The translations under genes and the position numbers were made by a program. A stretch of 5,933 nt of DNA from Eubacterium sp. (GTDB taxonomy: Bacteria > Bacillota > Clostridia > Peptostreptococcales > Anaerovoracaceae), in assembly GCA_017419895.1 (NCBI GenBank), contig JAFOKI010000208.1:1-5933 (forward strand). The letters run 5' to 3'. This document shows positions 1-5,535 of the stretch, in pieces; the first letter of the stretch is position 1, and each line of letters begins with the position of its first letter. A model generated the notes under the pieces. It did no database searches. It was given only the letters and a program-made list of their open reading frames with translations, and was not told the DNA's origin.

Positions 1-26
1 ATACAATCTAACGATTTGCGGTAGAC

Positions 27-119
27 CTACCTTGATCCAGCTATTACTTCCCTGTCACCCTCTCCACCACCATGTGTGAGACTCATCCTCATACGTATAC
101 TACCTTAGTCCGGCTGTTA
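27..119. repeat. Diverged direct repeat pair in the upstream non-coding region
   Basis: Bases 27-46 and 100-119 align over 20 bases with 16 identities, beginning CTACCTT and ending TTAC; all four differences are transitions (A/G). A weaker similarity continues after a small gap around GTCACC in both copies. All frames in this stretch hit stops early apart from a short run open at the left edge, so it looks non-coding. It could be an eroded repeat unit of about 73 bases or chance; nothing ties it to a known element. Confidence 0.3.
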
Positions 120-124
120 CCTTA

Positions 125-144
125 TCCGCGGTCACCTCCGCGGA
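125..144. other. Perfect 7-bp GC-rich hairpin
   Basis: TCCGCGG (125-131) and CCGCGGA (138-144) are exact inverted copies around a 6-base loop. A run of seven T lies at 164-170, about 20 bases beyond the stem, which is too far for a canonical intrinsic terminator. It may be the 3' structure of a gene lying left of the window, or a protein-binding palindrome. Confidence 0.35.
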
Positions 145-187
145 CTTATCTGAAATAAATTCGTTTTTTTGATCCTGAGCGGGGAAT

Positions 188-227
188 CATGCTGCCTTAT
201 GTATCTGTATATTTAGAAGGCAGTATG
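188..227 (+). promoter_or_regulatory. 11-bp inverted repeat upstream of the beta-helix gene (operator-like)
   Basis: CATGCTGCCTT (188-198) pairs with AAGGCAGTATG (217-227) over 11 positions with one G-T wobble, around an 18-base loop. It lies 66 bases upstream of the chosen start and its right arm runs into the TG of the extended -10 candidate. This position suits a repressor or activator binding site that controls the gene. If transcription starts further upstream it would instead be a stem-loop in the leader RNA. No regulator gene is visible in the window. Confidence 0.4.
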
Positions 228-234
228 GTAATAT
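206..234 (+). promoter_or_regulatory. Candidate promoter with extended -10
   Basis: TAATAT (229-234) matches the -10 consensus at four of six positions and is preceded by TG one base earlier (226-227), the extended -10 arrangement common in Firmicutes. The hexamer 17 bases upstream (206-211, TGTATA) is a poor -35 match. Transcription would start near 241, leaving a leader of about 50 bases. This is motif reading only. Confidence 0.35.
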
Positions 235-259
235 ATGTGAAGGGGTGCGTCATATATTG

Positions 260-284
260 TGTAGTAACTGCACTACAGAAAGGA
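260..284 (+). promoter_or_regulatory. Leader hairpin abutting the Shine-Dalgarno sequence
   Basis: TGTAGT (260-265) and ACTACA (272-277) form a perfect 6-bp stem with a 6-base loop, and the ribosome binding site AAAGGA follows at 279-284, eight bases before the ATG at 293. This Shine-Dalgarno match decides the start in favour of ATG 293 over the in-frame GTG at 245. The stem is short, so any effect on ribosome access is speculative. Confidence 0.45.
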
Positions 285-292
285 CGGAAACT

Positions 293-3064
293 ATGAGAGG
301 ATCCGGGAAAAGGATATCGGCGGCCGTGGTGATGATAGTCATCACAGCAGCCATGATGCTGATGGCAGGTGCGGTAACACTGCAGCCTGCGTATGCGGAT
401 GAGCCTACTACGGTCACTGATTACGCGGGATTAAAGTCCGCAGTGGCAAGCGGGGGGCAGATCAGTCTCGGAGCGGATATCTCCGTGGCAGAAGCTGTCT
501 GGATACAGAAAGATATGGTGCTTGACCTTAATGGACACACGCTGAATGTGGGCGCAAATAAGGTTTATGTACTAGCCAATGTAACCTTCAAAGACAGCTC
601 AGGCAATGACTCAGGAAAGATTTCCGGTACCGGCAACAGCAAGATATATGCCGGATTGGTGTCAAGCGGGACTACTTATCCGGGTAAACTGACGATTGAA
701 TCGGGGACATATGTCACCAGCGGAAACTATACCTTCCGTGTAGCAGCCGAAAGTACCCTTACAATGAACGGCGGAACGTTAAAGGCTAATCAATTCGGCG
801 TTTATGTTACGGCTGCGAGTTCAAAGTTCACAATGAATAACGGAACGGTTGAAGCAACATCTGCGGTTGGTGTTTATACAGTATCGGGTTCGGATTTCAC
901 GATGAACGACGGAACGGTAAAGGCAGGGCAGCAGGCTGTTACAAGTCTCGGCAACACGACGATCAACGGAGGTACTGTTACGGCGACCAGCCAGATCGGC
1001 ATTTATGTTTCATCGGGTACGCTTACGGTAAGTGGAGGAACCATACAGGCGCCGCACGACGCTATCAACATCAAAGACGGCGTAGGCGCAAATGTCATTA
1101 TTAAATACGGTACGATCAGGGCCACCGACTATACCGGCATATATGTTGGTGAAGGCGATGTGCTTACGGTCAAAGGGGGAAATATTACAGCCGGGTACGC
1201 CGCGGTAAATGACAAAGGAACCGTCATAATGAACGGCGGCACTGTCGTTTCGGATAACGCAGTAAATGAAATGCCGACCTTTAATATTCTGGGAACCGTG
1301 CAGGACGACGGCACGGTGGTAAAGGCAGCGCTTACAATGAACGGAGGAAAGATCGAAGCGCTCGGCAACGGCTCGGCGGTAAAGCTTCAGGGCAACGCGG
1401 TATTTGATCTCAATGACGGGGTAATAGAAGCGATGTACTCCTCCCCGGAAAGGAATGACGGAGGCGCGGGAATTGCGGCGTTTAAAGATACAGAGGTAAC
1501 GATCGAAAAAGGCAACGTAACGGCATACAGTTACGCGCTTGGAGGCAACGGCTTGGATTCCGGACAAGACGATGGAACAAATGCAAAGTTTACCATCAAA
1601 GGAGGTACGCTGAGTTCAGCTGGCACTGCGGCTGTATATGCACCGCAGGTCAACGGAAAAACCGTTATTTCGGGCGGTACGATCACAGGCAAGACAGGCA
1701 TCGAGATCAGAGCGGGCGAGCTGGATATTACCGGCGGTACCATTACGGGCGACATGCATGAATACAATTTTGCCGATAATATCAGCGGAAAGACTACCAT
1801 AGGCGCGGCGGTTGCCGTATGCCAGCATGAAACGAAGCAACCGATCGCTGTAAAAATAAGCGGCGGGACCTTTTACGCCAATGTTCCTTTCAGCGAGGTC
1901 AAACCAAAGGATCATACGGATGAAGATGTATCGCAGATAAATTATGATATCTCAGGCGGCGTATTCCATTCAAGCGGAACTGACACTGTAAGAGTTCAGG
2001 ATTACTTTAACGGCCCGTTCATCAGCGGCGGCAAGTTTTCGCACTATGTCACCGATTATGTTAAAGACGGCTACGGCGAAAAGATCGAAAACGACCCGAT
2101 CAGACCCGAAGCTAATATGAAGGCGGTATATCCGTGGAAAACTGTTTCCTGGAAACAGAACGCCGAATACGGCAGCATAAACGTTGAACGCTATAAGACG
2201 ACTTTCGACGACGGAACGGCCGTTGCAAGTGAACCCGACGGTCAGGAGCCCGTTGTTGACAACGGTGTTTTGAAGGTACGTTGTCTGTATAATGACAAAA
2301 TACGTATCGTCCCATCCCCTGACAAAGGCTATGTCGTGGACACGATGACCTACACGGACAAGAACGGCAAAACCAAAACGATCCCGTCATCCGGCGAGAT
2401 CACTATGCCGGCCTCGAACATCACGGTAACTGTGACGTTCAAGAAGGAAAACGTAGCTGATCAGGCGAAGACAGTAAGCGGCATCCTTCTTGCCAAAATG
2501 GTCTCCAAGGGCAGCACAAGCCTCGCGCTCTCATGGAACAAAGTCGACGGCGCGGAAGGTTACGACGTATTCCTGGCGAAATGCGGGAAGAATGACAGCA
2601 AGACCAAAAGCCTCAAGCTGGTCAAGACCGTAAAAGGCAGCAAAACACTCAAGTGGACAAAGAAAAAACTTAAAAAGAAAACTGCCTACAAAGCCGTCGT
2701 AAAAGCATATATCACGGAAAACGGCAGCAAGAAATATGTCGTGACCAGTCCGATGGTCCATGCCTATACGTCAGGCGGGACAAACAAATACACCAATGCG
2801 AAGAGCATCACGGTCAAGAAAGGATCTGTCGCACTCAAGGCCGGCAAGACCCACAAGATAAAGGCGACCGTGAATCTGCTGAAAAAGGGCAAAAAACTCA
2901 TGCCGAAAGATCATGCTGCAAGCCTTCGCTATCTGAGCAGCGACGCGAAGATCGCGACAATCAGTAAAAGCGGCAAGATCACCGCAAAGAGCAAAGGAAG
3001 CTGCAAGATCTATGTGATTGCGGTCAATGGAGCAAGGAAAGCAATAACTGTCACTGTTAAATAA
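293..3064 (+). CDS. Secreted beta-helix repeat protein with C-terminal InlB-like, FN3-like and Big_2-like domains
   Basis: A 923-residue exported protein, probably a surface or secreted adhesin or carbohydrate-binding protein. Residues 1-35 are a signal peptide: basic RGSGKR, a hydrophobic core, and a signal peptidase I site AYA|D. Residues 36-120 form the cap typical of such proteins (LKSAV, LGADI, LDLNGHTL). About 18 rungs follow between residues 130 and 592, each with a core like TMNGGTVKA, indicating a right-handed parallel beta-helix. Residues 618-719 resemble the divergent InlB B-repeat (YGSI, GYVVD, MPASNITVTVTF). Residues 726-830 are fibronectin III-like (LSWNKVDGAEGYDVF), and 838-923 a Big_2-type Ig fold (SDAKIATIS, GKITAKSKGSCKI). 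The last 198 residues are about 22% lysine by hand count. No LPxTG, S-layer homology, choline-binding or lipobox signal is present, so retention at the cell is unexplained. ATG 293 is preferred for its Shine-Dalgarno AAAGGA and clean signal peptide. The ligand cannot be told. Export and fold are well supported; function is inferred. Confidence 0.9.
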   Translation: MRGSGKRISAAVVMIVITAAMMLMAGAVTLQPAYADEPTTVTDYAGLKSAVASGGQISLGADISVAEAVWIQKDMVLDLNGHTLNVGANKVYVLANVTFKDSSGNDSGKISGTGNSKIYAGLVSSGTTYPGKLTIESGTYVTSGNYTFRVAAESTLTMNGGTLKANQFGVYVTAASSKFTMNNGTVEATSAVGVYTVSGSDFTMNDGTVKAGQQAVTSLGNTTINGGTVTATSQIGIYVSSGTLTVSGGTIQAPHDAINIKDGVGANVIIKYGTIRATDYTGIYVGEGDVLTVKGGNITAGYAAVNDKGTVIMNGGTVVSDNAVNEMPTFNILGTVQDDGTVVKAALTMNGGKIEALGNGSAVKLQGNAVFDLNDGVIEAMYSSPERNDGGAGIAAFKDTEVTIEKGNVTAYSYALGGNGLDSGQDDGTNAKFTIKGGTLSSAGTAAVYAPQVNGKTVISGGTITGKTGIEIRAGELDITGGTITGDMHEYNFADNISGKTTIGAAVAVCQHETKQPIAVKISGGTFYANVPFSEVKPKDHTDEDVSQINYDISGGVFHSSGTDTVRVQDYFNGPFISGGKFSHYVTDYVKDGYGEKIENDPIRPEANMKAVYPWKTVSWKQNAEYGSINVERYKTTFDDGTAVASEPDGQEPVVDNGVLKVRCLYNDKIRIVPSPDKGYVVDTMTYTDKNGKTKTIPSSGEITMPASNITVTVTFKKENVADQAKTVSGILLAKMVSKGSTSLALSWNKVDGAEGYDVFLAKCGKNDSKTKSLKLVKTVKGSKTLKWTKKKLKKKTAYKAVVKAYITENGSKKYVVTSPMVHAYTSGGTNKYTNAKSITVKKGSVALKAGKTHKIKATVNLLKKGKKLMPKDHAASLRYLSSDAKIATISKSGKITAKSKGSCKIYVIAVNGARKAITVTVK
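688..2042 (+). repeat. Imperfect coding repeats of the beta-helix rungs
   Basis: Roughly 18 degenerate repeats, mostly 18-30 residues apart, encode the rung core (T/I)-x-N/S-G-G-T-(V/I/L)-x-A. The best-conserved DNA core is AATGAACGGCGGAAC and close variants, seen near 763, 830, 901, 1228 and 1335. Copies between about 760 and 940 are the most alike, which suggests recent internal duplication. Later rungs after about 1850 use SGGTF and SGGKF forms and are more diverged. Confidence 0.75.
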
Positions 3065-3143
3065 AGCATATCGATAATCTGAAGCGGTCTGCGGGAGAAA
3101 TCCTAAAAATAGCAGTACATCATTGCGCTTTGAAAACAAAGAA

Positions 3144-3163
3144 TTATACACATTTTATACACG
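3144..3163 (+). repeat. Tandem TTATACAC repeats, DnaA-box-like
   Basis: TTATACACA at 3144-3152 fits the DnaA-box consensus TTATNCACA exactly, and TTATACACG at 3155-3163 differs at the last base. They are in the same orientation 11 bases apart, about one helical turn. An imperfect palindrome ACGAAAGTTTTCGT (3161-3174) directly follows. They could bind DnaA, act as integrase arm-type sites for the nearby tRNA-like attachment candidate, or be chance in AT-rich DNA. No replication gene is in view, so an origin is not claimed. Confidence 0.3.
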
Positions 3164-3187
3164 AAAGTTTTCGTTAAGCACCTCAAA

Positions 3188-3215
3188 TCACCAAAAATGC
3201 TAAAAAGTCACCAAA
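3188..3215 (+). repeat. Direct repeat TCACCAAA, two copies 20 bases apart
   Basis: TCACCAAA occurs at 3188-3195 and 3208-3215, both followed by A- or C-rich sequence. The pair sits roughly 105-135 bases to the left of the tRNA-like T-arm. Short direct repeats at this distance from a tRNA 3' end resemble arm-type sites of tyrosine recombinases, but no recombinase gene is in the window, so the reading is tentative. Confidence 0.3.
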
Positions 3216-3259
3216 CCTGAGCAAAAGCCGGAGATGCGATGATTCCAAGCAAAAAACGC

Positions 3260-3342
3260 TGCAAGTATTGCAATTGCTGGGGTTGAGCGTTCGGCGCTTG
3301 GGGGTCCGGAGGTCGTAGGTTCAAGTCCTTCCTCCGCAACCA
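3260..3342 (+). other. tRNA-derived sequence with recognisable 3' end: tRNA pseudogene or attachment-site scar
   Basis: The 3' part reads as a tRNA. GTAGG (3315-3319), T-loop TTCAAGT (3320-3326) and CCTTC (3327-3331) form a T-arm with one T-T mismatch (3316/3330). The acceptor 3' strand is CTCCGCA (3332-3338), followed by discriminator A and encoded CCA (3340-3342). Upstream, GGGGTTGAGCG (3279-3289) resembles the 3' side of a D-arm. TTCGG (3290-3294) pairs with CCGGA (3306-3310) like an anticodon stem, but the loop is 11 bases instead of 7. The expected 5' acceptor strand TGCGGAG and the 5' D-stem strand are missing. The 3' end resembles elongator tRNA-Met-type genes, which commonly read GGTCGTAGGTTCAA before a CTCCGCAACCA end. 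It is therefore unlikely to be a working tRNA. A decayed tRNA, or the 3' half left by integration of a mobile element, both fit. Confidence 0.55.
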
Positions 3343-3347
3343 CGAAG

Positions 3348-3375
3348 AAAAAACCGTCCGATGGGCGGTTTTTTT
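3348..3375 (+). terminator. Strong bidirectional intrinsic terminator
   Basis: CCGTCC (3354-3359) pairs with GGGCGG (3363-3368) around the loop GAT, with one G-T wobble. The stem is extended by A6 (3348-3353) against the T7 run (3369-3375). Because the A run mirrors the T run, the structure is also a Rho-independent terminator when read on the minus strand. It lies just after the tRNA-like CCA, 284 bases after the beta-helix stop codon and 114 bases past the end of the minus-strand glycan operon, so it can end both convergent transcripts. No nearer terminator was found for either. Confidence 0.85.
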
Positions 3376-3393
3376 ATACGTAGATTTAGGCGC

Positions 3394-3479
3394 GGAGGAA
3401 GCGCTTGGACCTGAGAAGGCCGCGGCGTTAATGAAAGCGTCCGGCGGATCGCGAAGCGAGACGCACAAGTCCTTCCTCC
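3394..3479. repeat. GC-rich inverted repeat whose arms copy the tRNA T-arm/acceptor sequence
   Basis: GGAGGAAGCGCTTG (3394-3407) and CAAGTCCTTCCTCC (3466-3479) are inverted copies at 12 of 14 positions; in plus-strand RNA one difference is a G-U pair. The interior holds a smaller hairpin, GCGTC (3437-3441) with GACGC (3460-3464), enclosing TCGC-GAA-GCGA (3449-3459). The right arm is identical over 14 bases to the tRNA-like T-arm/acceptor segment at 3322-3335, and the left arm extended to 3392-3410 is an inverted copy of 3319-3337 at 16 of 19 bases. It lies immediately downstream of the GtrA gene and could fold in that transcript's 3' end. It may be a REP-like palindrome or the product of tRNA-fragment duplication. 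Confidence 0.5.
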
Positions 3480-3488
3480 ATAGCCCGA

Positions 3489-3905
3489 TTATTCAGCTTT
3501 GTCAGCCGGCTTGAAAACAACGAACTTGCCAAGGATATAATTCAGAACGATTACGAGTCCCTGGATCAGTACCTTTGATGGCATCTCGGGAAGTCCGATA
3601 CCGGAAACCAAAAGTATAAGTCCGAAATAGTCGACAACTCCGGTAAAACCGCGCGCCGCAACGTAAGCGGCTACTTCACGCGCCTGCTGTTTGCCCGTCA
3701 GCCCGCGTGAACGGAACACGAAGAATTTATTGATGAGGAAACCGTAAAGCTTTGTCATGATGATTGCGATCAGGTTTGCGGAGCGGTATCCGGGCATGAC
3801 AAAAGACAGCAGCCAAAATAGAAAGATATTGAGAAGTGTAGTGCTCAGCCCGCCGATGCCGTAACGCAGAAGACGGGCTCTTTCATTTTTATCTGGCAGG
3901 GTCAT
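3489..3905 (-). CDS. GtrA-family membrane protein
   Basis: A 138-residue integral membrane protein of the GtrA family (Pfam PF04138). Its members accompany polyprenyl-phosphate sugar transferases and are thought to move or present the lipid-linked sugar across the cytoplasmic membrane. Four hydrophobic segments are visible at about residues 13-36, 43-64, 79-101 and 109-131. They form two halves, each ending in the family signature: NKFFVF (59-64) and NYILGKFVVF (122-131). The length is usual for the family. The ATG overlaps the end of the DUF1919 gene by 17 bases and lacks a good Shine-Dalgarno sequence (only GAAGGT some 14 bases upstream), which suggests translational coupling. It is the last gene of the operon; partnership with the DPM1-like glycosyltransferase four genes up is an inference from the common GT2-GtrA pairing. 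Family assignment is firm; the sugar is unknown. Confidence 0.9.
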   Translation of the reverse strand: MTLPDKNERARLLRYGIGGLSTTLLNIFLFWLLSFVMPGYRSANLIAIIMTKLYGFLINKFFVFRSRGLTGKQQAREVAAYVAARGFTGVVDYFGLILLVSGIGLPEMPSKVLIQGLVIVLNYILGKFVVFKPADKAE

Positions 3906-4806
3906 AGCAGGGGTTTACCTTCGGCTCTCCGAAAAACAGCGAATACATGTCAAATGGATTTTTGTAAGGGAATGCTGTGGCATTGACCTGATCTATCCAG
4001 GCGGACAAATCGAATGGATGTTTATTTGGCGCAAGATAAAATGAGTACGGCTCATTTGTCGGATACGGTACGAAGCAGAGTCTCCTGTATGGAATATCTA
4101 ACCTGTTAAACTCTTTCTCGATCTTCGGGTTCGTTGTATTCATCTGGACAAGAACATTATCCCAATTGATTTTTTCGCGGCGGCGGATCCAGTCCGAGAT
4201 GGCTTCTTCCATTGAATCACTGTGGTTGCAGTTCAGAGATATATCCCCGAGTCTGATCACAGGATACAGAGTTTTGTCGAATTCGGTAAGCGCTTTCTGC
4301 ATGCGTACAGGCACGGGATCTTCTGCCATATATCCCTTTGGATCCTGAAGGAAGCGCATATAGTCAGTGTCGTAAAGCCACAGATCCTTGAAGGGTGACG
4401 TACACTCTATGCCGAGATTATGATAAATGAAGCCTGCCCAGCACGATGTCGAGAAGATAGTGGGCCGTGATTCCGCGATTTCAAAATGCTGCTCAATGCT
4501 TATCTCCGGGAAGACGTTTCCGATTATCTTGTCTGCATCGCTTCCGGGCATTGAGAGGTATTCCCTGACGATTTCAGCCCGGTATTTCGCAGTCATTATC
4601 CTGAGATAGTCATAATCCTGCGCGGGCACATCTGAAGGCGCAACATATGGGTAGCCGCCGATAGTACCATCCGCTGGTTCATATTTATCCACGACACCTA
4701 CAATGCGGATCTCCCTGTTTTTTTTCCTCTCATGCAGGTAGGGGAGCATACGGTTGAAGTATAAACCTCCGCCCCATATCAAAACTCGTATTGGTTTGTG
4801 ATCCAT
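3889..4806 (-). CDS. Rossmann-like/DUF1919 two-domain protein, exopolysaccharide-type
   Basis: A 305-residue soluble protein with two parts. Residues 6-100 look like a nucleotide-binding Rossmann half-domain of the PglD N-terminal type: RVLIWGGG (7-14), a second strand ending VVDK (38-41), GGYPY (50-54), and a repeated strand-helix with MTAKYRAEIVREYL. Residues 112-290 match DUF1919 (PF08942), found in polysaccharide clusters, with the hallmark ISNNCWGGFIY here as FSTSCWAGFIYHNLG (118-132), then SPF, the DYMRFL segment and a late VPYPTNEPYSFY stretch. Family members are often labelled exopolysaccharide biosynthesis proteins, but the reaction is not established to my knowledge. There is no signal peptide or membrane segment. 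Start ATG 4806 has the Shine-Dalgarno AAAGGA about nine bases upstream, 24 bases after the methyltransferase stop. The end overlaps the GtrA start by 17 bases. A role in trimming, adding or modifying a glycan substituent is inferred from context only. Confidence 0.8.
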   Translation of the reverse strand: MDHKPIRVLIWGGGLYFNRMLPYLHERKKNREIRIVGVVDKYEPADGTIGGYPYVAPSDVPAQDYDYLRIMTAKYRAEIVREYLSMPGSDADKIIGNVFPEISIEQHFEIAESRPTIFSTSCWAGFIYHNLGIECTSPFKDLWLYDTDYMRFLQDPKGYMAEDPVPVRMQKALTEFDKTLYPVIRLGDISLNCNHSDSMEEAISDWIRRREKINWDNVLVQMNTTNPKIEKEFNRLDIPYRRLCFVPYPTNEPYSFYLAPNKHPFDLSAWIDQVNATAFPYKNPFDMYSLFFGEPKVNPCYDPAR

Positions 4807-4830
4807 ATACTTTATTCCTTTAGAGTATTA

Positions 4831-5535
4831 TTACCGGATGTGTTCAAGCAGTGCGAACTGCCAGGGAAATGACCGGTAAAAACTTGATTTCCATTCTTTT
4901 GTGCGTTTCGGTATCCACTTTCTGAATCCATCTGAGGTCCAATGATTCAGATGGTCTGGGGGATCACCCAGACGCTTCACATTCTTGAGAGTGATCAGGT
5001 TGCCGGTCCGGAACCACGGTTCGTGAGGCACGCTGATGAGTACAAAGCTTTTTGAGACCCTCATTAGTTCTGACAGCGCAGCACCGGGTTTCTCAAGGTG
5101 TTCGAGGACTTCCGTGCAGATCACCAAATCAAACTCTCTGTCTGTAAAAGGCAGTTCCGTAACTGAACCGCATTCAAATATGCATTTATCGGAGCACATG
5201 GTTTTCGCGTATTCCAGTGCGCTTTCCGATGCATCAAGCAATGTTATCTTAGCATCCGGCAGCTGTTTTTCCAACAAAGCCGCATTGATTCCTTCTCCGC
5301 ACCCGGCATCAAGTATCCGTATTGTATCCGCTTTCCCGGTGCTTTGGTCCATGGTCTCATCGACACATAAGAAGCGGCAGCATTCCGCTGCAAGTTCCAA
5401 TAGCTTATGCTGCATTCGGGAGACCAGGTACCGCTTAATGGGATTTGAAGACTGATACTTGCGGAGATTATCCGAACTGTATCCGGCACCGATGCAGCCT
5501 TTTTCAGATACGATACTTGATGTGGCTTTCATCAT
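4831..5535 (-). CDS. Class I SAM-dependent methyltransferase
   Basis: A 234-residue methyltransferase of the Methyltransf_11/25 type. Motif I is ILDAGCGEG (74-82); the acidic residue ending strand 2 is D101 in LLDAS, expected to bind the SAM ribose. SVTELPF (124-130) is the adenine-side loop, and FDLVICTEVLEHLEKP (135-150) is the post-II region. VPHEPWFRTGN followed by a DHLNHWT segment near the C-terminus is characteristic of a subgroup found beside DPM1-like glycosyltransferases, where it contacts the acceptor. The N-terminal KYQSSNPIKRYLVSRM segment also recurs in that subgroup. The acceptor is not deducible; a sugar or lipid-linked glycan is inferred from the neighbours. Two adjacent ATG codons begin the frame (5535 and 5532); GGAG lies five and eight bases before them, so the second may be the true start. 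The start overlaps the upstream glycosyltransferase by 32 bases, consistent with translational coupling. Confidence 0.9.
   Translation of the reverse strand: MMKATSSIVSEKGCIGAGYSSDNLRKYQSSNPIKRYLVSRMQHKLLELAAECCRFLCVDETMDQSTGKADTIRILDAGCGEGINAALLEKQLPDAKITLLDASESALEYAKTMCSDKCIFECGSVTELPFTDREFDLVICTEVLEHLEKPGAALSELMRVSKSFVLISVPHEPWFRTGNLITLKNVKRLGDPPDHLNHWTSDGFRKWIPKRTKEWKSSFYRSFPWQFALLEHIR

Noticed and set aside
245..292. Upstream in-frame GTG start for the beta-helix protein (16 extra residues)
   Set aside because: It would place LCSNCTTERTET ahead of a normal signal peptide, and AAAGGA at 279-284 is correctly spaced for ATG 293.
1010..1915. Several minus-strand open frames of 79-185 residues inside the beta-helix gene
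   Set aside because: They are shadows of the repetitive coding sequence; the plus frame has a signal peptide and regular rungs, while the antisense products have no recognisable domains.
688..2042. Repeat array as a CRISPR or non-coding satellite
   Set aside because: The repeats are in frame, degenerate at the DNA level and conserved as protein rungs, without the constant repeat and unique spacer pattern of CRISPR.
2771..3151. 126-residue minus-strand open frame over the end of the beta-helix gene
   Set aside because: It is almost entirely antisense to the Big_2-like domain and shows no family features.
3144..3163. Replication origin
   Set aside because: Two DnaA-like boxes without an AT-rich unwinding region, further boxes or a replication gene do not justify an origin call.
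3251..3272. Weak minus-strand terminator (stem TGCAA/TTGCA followed by six T)
   Set aside because: The stem has only 5 bp and little GC, and it overlaps the tRNA-like sequence; the terminator at 3348-3375 is far stronger and lies upstream of it for minus-strand transcription.
3298..3304. Anticodon loop TTGGGGG, suggesting tRNA-Pro(GGG)
   Set aside because: The flanking bases GGCGC and TCCGG do not pair, and the only workable stem (3290-3294 with 3306-3310) leaves an 11-base loop, so no isotype can be assigned.
3208..3468. 86-residue minus-strand open frame containing the peptide RRKDLNLRPP
   Set aside because: The DLNLRPP peptide is a well-known spurious translation of antisense tRNA. The frame crosses the tRNA-like sequence and the terminator, so it is not a gene; it does support the tRNA ancestry of the region.
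5036..5455. 139-residue plus-strand open frame
   Set aside because: It is antisense to the methyltransferase, whose SAM-binding motifs are clear; its composition is serine-rich without motifs.
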